DNA of 6,308 nucleotides from Clostridiales bacterium (lineage in GTDB: Bacteria; Bacillota; Clostridia; Lachnospirales; JAITVM01). A program made the translations under genes and the position numbers. The notes beneath the pieces were generated by a model. It was not told where the DNA came from, did no database searches, and saw nothing but the letters and a program-made list of their open reading frames with translations. The stretch covers positions 1 to 6,308 of the forward strand of contig JAITVM010000086.1 in the NCBI GenBank assembly GCA_031285815.1. The letters are read 5' to 3'. Each line of letters starts with the position of its first letter. Positions within the stretch are counted from its first letter, which is position 1. Shown here one piece after another: positions 5,750-6,308 of the stretch.

Positions 5750-5811
5750 TATTTTTGCTATAACTATACATGATATACGGGCTAAGCGGAATAAAAAATT
5801 TAGCAAAAATA
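5750..5811. repeat. 11-bp inverted repeat in the divergent intergenic region
   Basis: TATTTTTGCTA at 5750-5760 recurs exactly in inverse as TAGCAAAAATA at 5801-5811, with 40 bp between them. Each strand thus carries TAGCAAAAATA reading toward its own gene: 20 bases before the tgt ATG on the minus strand and about 66 before the methyltransferase ATG on the plus strand. The spacing suits paired operator half-sites better than a hairpin. The bases are A/T-rich, so chance is not excluded. Confidence 0.35.
5763..5768 (-). promoter_or_regulatory. Candidate -10 element of the tgt promoter
   Basis: On the minus strand, TATAGT lies 33 bases before the tgt ATG, with the start expected near 5756. No recognisable -35 occurs at 17 bases (TTCCGC). 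Overlapping alternatives such as TATAGC a few bases downstream are equally plausible. Only the general location is supported. Confidence 0.3.
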
Positions 5812-5821
5812 GATTTTTTGT

Positions 5822-5838
5822 GATAAAGTATCTTTATC
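5822..5838. promoter_or_regulatory. Palindromic operator-like site upstream of the methyltransferase gene
   Basis: GATAAAG (5822-5828), a 3-base centre TAT, and CTTTATC (5832-5838) form a perfect 7-bp dyad. It lies 39 bases before the plus-strand ATG. A possible extended -10 for this gene (TGTGATAAAG, 5819-5828) overlaps the left arm, so a bound protein would block transcription. It is not followed by a T-run and its 3-base centre is tight for an RNA loop, which favours a DNA-binding site. The regulator is unknown. Confidence 0.4.
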
Positions 5839-5877
5839 GGCTTTCTAAAAAGCTAAAAATCAGATTGGGGAATAAAA

Positions 5878-6308
5878 ATGAAATTCAATTTAATTGTAAC
5901 GACAACGTTTGGGCTGGAGGCAGTTGCAAAACGTGAAGCTAATAAACTTGGTTTTGAAAATATTACCGCACTGGATGGCCGTGTTGATTTTAGCGGCGAT
6001 GAATTGGCTATTGCAAAAGCTAACCTTTGGTTTAGGAGTGCAGACAGGGTTTTAATAAATGTTGGGGAATTTTATGCACGTACCTTTGACGAGCTGTTTG
6101 AAGGGGCAAAGGCTTTACCCTGGGGCGATTATATACCAATAGACGGCAAATTTACTGTAACAGGCAAGTCGGTACGTTCTGGGCTTTTTAGTGTGCCGGA
6201 TTGCCAGGCTATAGTAAAAAAGGCCGTTGTTGAAAAATTAAAACAAAAGTATAAAATTGAATGGTTTGAAGAAACCGGGGCGGAATATGAGATACAGGTC
6301 GGCCTTTT
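5878..6308 (+). CDS. THUMP-domain class I SAM-dependent rRNA methyltransferase (RlmL/YpsC family), N-terminal part
   Basis: The first 143 codons of a gene that runs off the right edge. It begins with MKFNLIVTTTFGLEAVAKREANKLG in outline, the start typical of the YpsC/RlmL family. NLWFRSADRVL (49-59), the RTFDELFEGAKALPW segment (68-82) and KSVRSGLFSVPDCQ (97-110) followed by AIVKKAVVEKL (111-121) are family hallmarks of the THUMP RNA-binding module. The catalytic Rossmann domain and its NPPY-type motif would lie beyond the window. E. coli RlmL forms m2G2445 in 23S rRNA; the same target is plausible here but not shown. The ATG at 5878 has GGGG at 5867-5870, seven bases upstream. The gene diverges from tgt across a 148-base region with dyads, and is the only plus-strand gene. 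Family assignment is firm, exact substrate is not. Confidence 0.9.
   Translation, partial: MKFNLIVTTTFGLEAVAKREANKLGFENITALDGRVDFSGDELAIAKANLWFRSADRVLINVGEFYARTFDELFEGAKALPWGDYIPIDGKFTVTGKSVRSGLFSVPDCQAIVKKAVVEKLKQKYKIEWFEETGAEYEIQVGL

Noticed and set aside
1..6308. Search for mobile elements, CRISPR arrays, tRNA/rRNA genes, toxin-antitoxin or defence genes
   Set aside because: No transposase, integrase, repeat-spacer array, tRNA-like fold or unrecognised multi-gene block was seen; every long stretch is occupied by a core housekeeping gene.

Overview
The window is a stretch of housekeeping chromosome from a low-GC Gram-positive bacterium, most likely a clostridium related to the Lachnospiraceae. 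The evidence is the classical Firmicutes gene order rpsB-tsf-pyrH-frr-uppS-cdsA, strong AGGAGG-type ribosome binding sites in front of most genes, AT-rich intergenic DNA, and the wording of the UMP kinase and the tRNA-guanine transglycosylase. From memory, both resemble Lachnospiraceae versions. The genus cannot be fixed from the sequence alone.

Layout: seven genes lie on the minus strand, so transcription runs from high to low coordinates. tgt (queuosine tRNA modification) comes first, at 4596-5729. rpsB (ribosomal protein S2) and tsf (EF-Ts) follow, behind a strong promoter at about 4526-4555, and end at an intrinsic terminator at 2588-2623. A 250-base gap then holds a second promoter candidate overlapping a perfect 10-bp inverted repeat. 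After it come pyrH (UMP kinase), frr (ribosome recycling factor), uppS (undecaprenyl diphosphate synthase) and the 5' end of cdsA (CDP-diglyceride synthase), which runs off the left edge. On the plus strand, diverging from tgt, the first 143 codons of a THUMP-domain rRNA methyltransferase (RlmL/YpsC family) run off the right edge.

Functionally, tgt, rpsB, tsf, frr and the methyltransferase serve translation: tRNA and rRNA modification, the 30S subunit, EF-Tu recycling and ribosome recycling. pyrH feeds pyrimidine nucleotide synthesis. uppS and cdsA make the lipid carrier for cell-wall synthesis and the CDP-diacylglycerol precursor of phospholipids. This coupling of translation and envelope genes is widespread in bacteria.

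I found no mobile element, CRISPR array, tRNA or rRNA gene, defence system or novel gene cluster. What may deserve a second look is in the non-coding DNA: dyads at the pyrH promoter and in the tgt/methyltransferase divergent region, two consecutive hairpins between frr and uppS, a terminator-like hairpin between rpsB and tsf, and a possible leader ORF with SD-masking pairing in the rpsB 5' UTR. All of these are sequence-level inferences.
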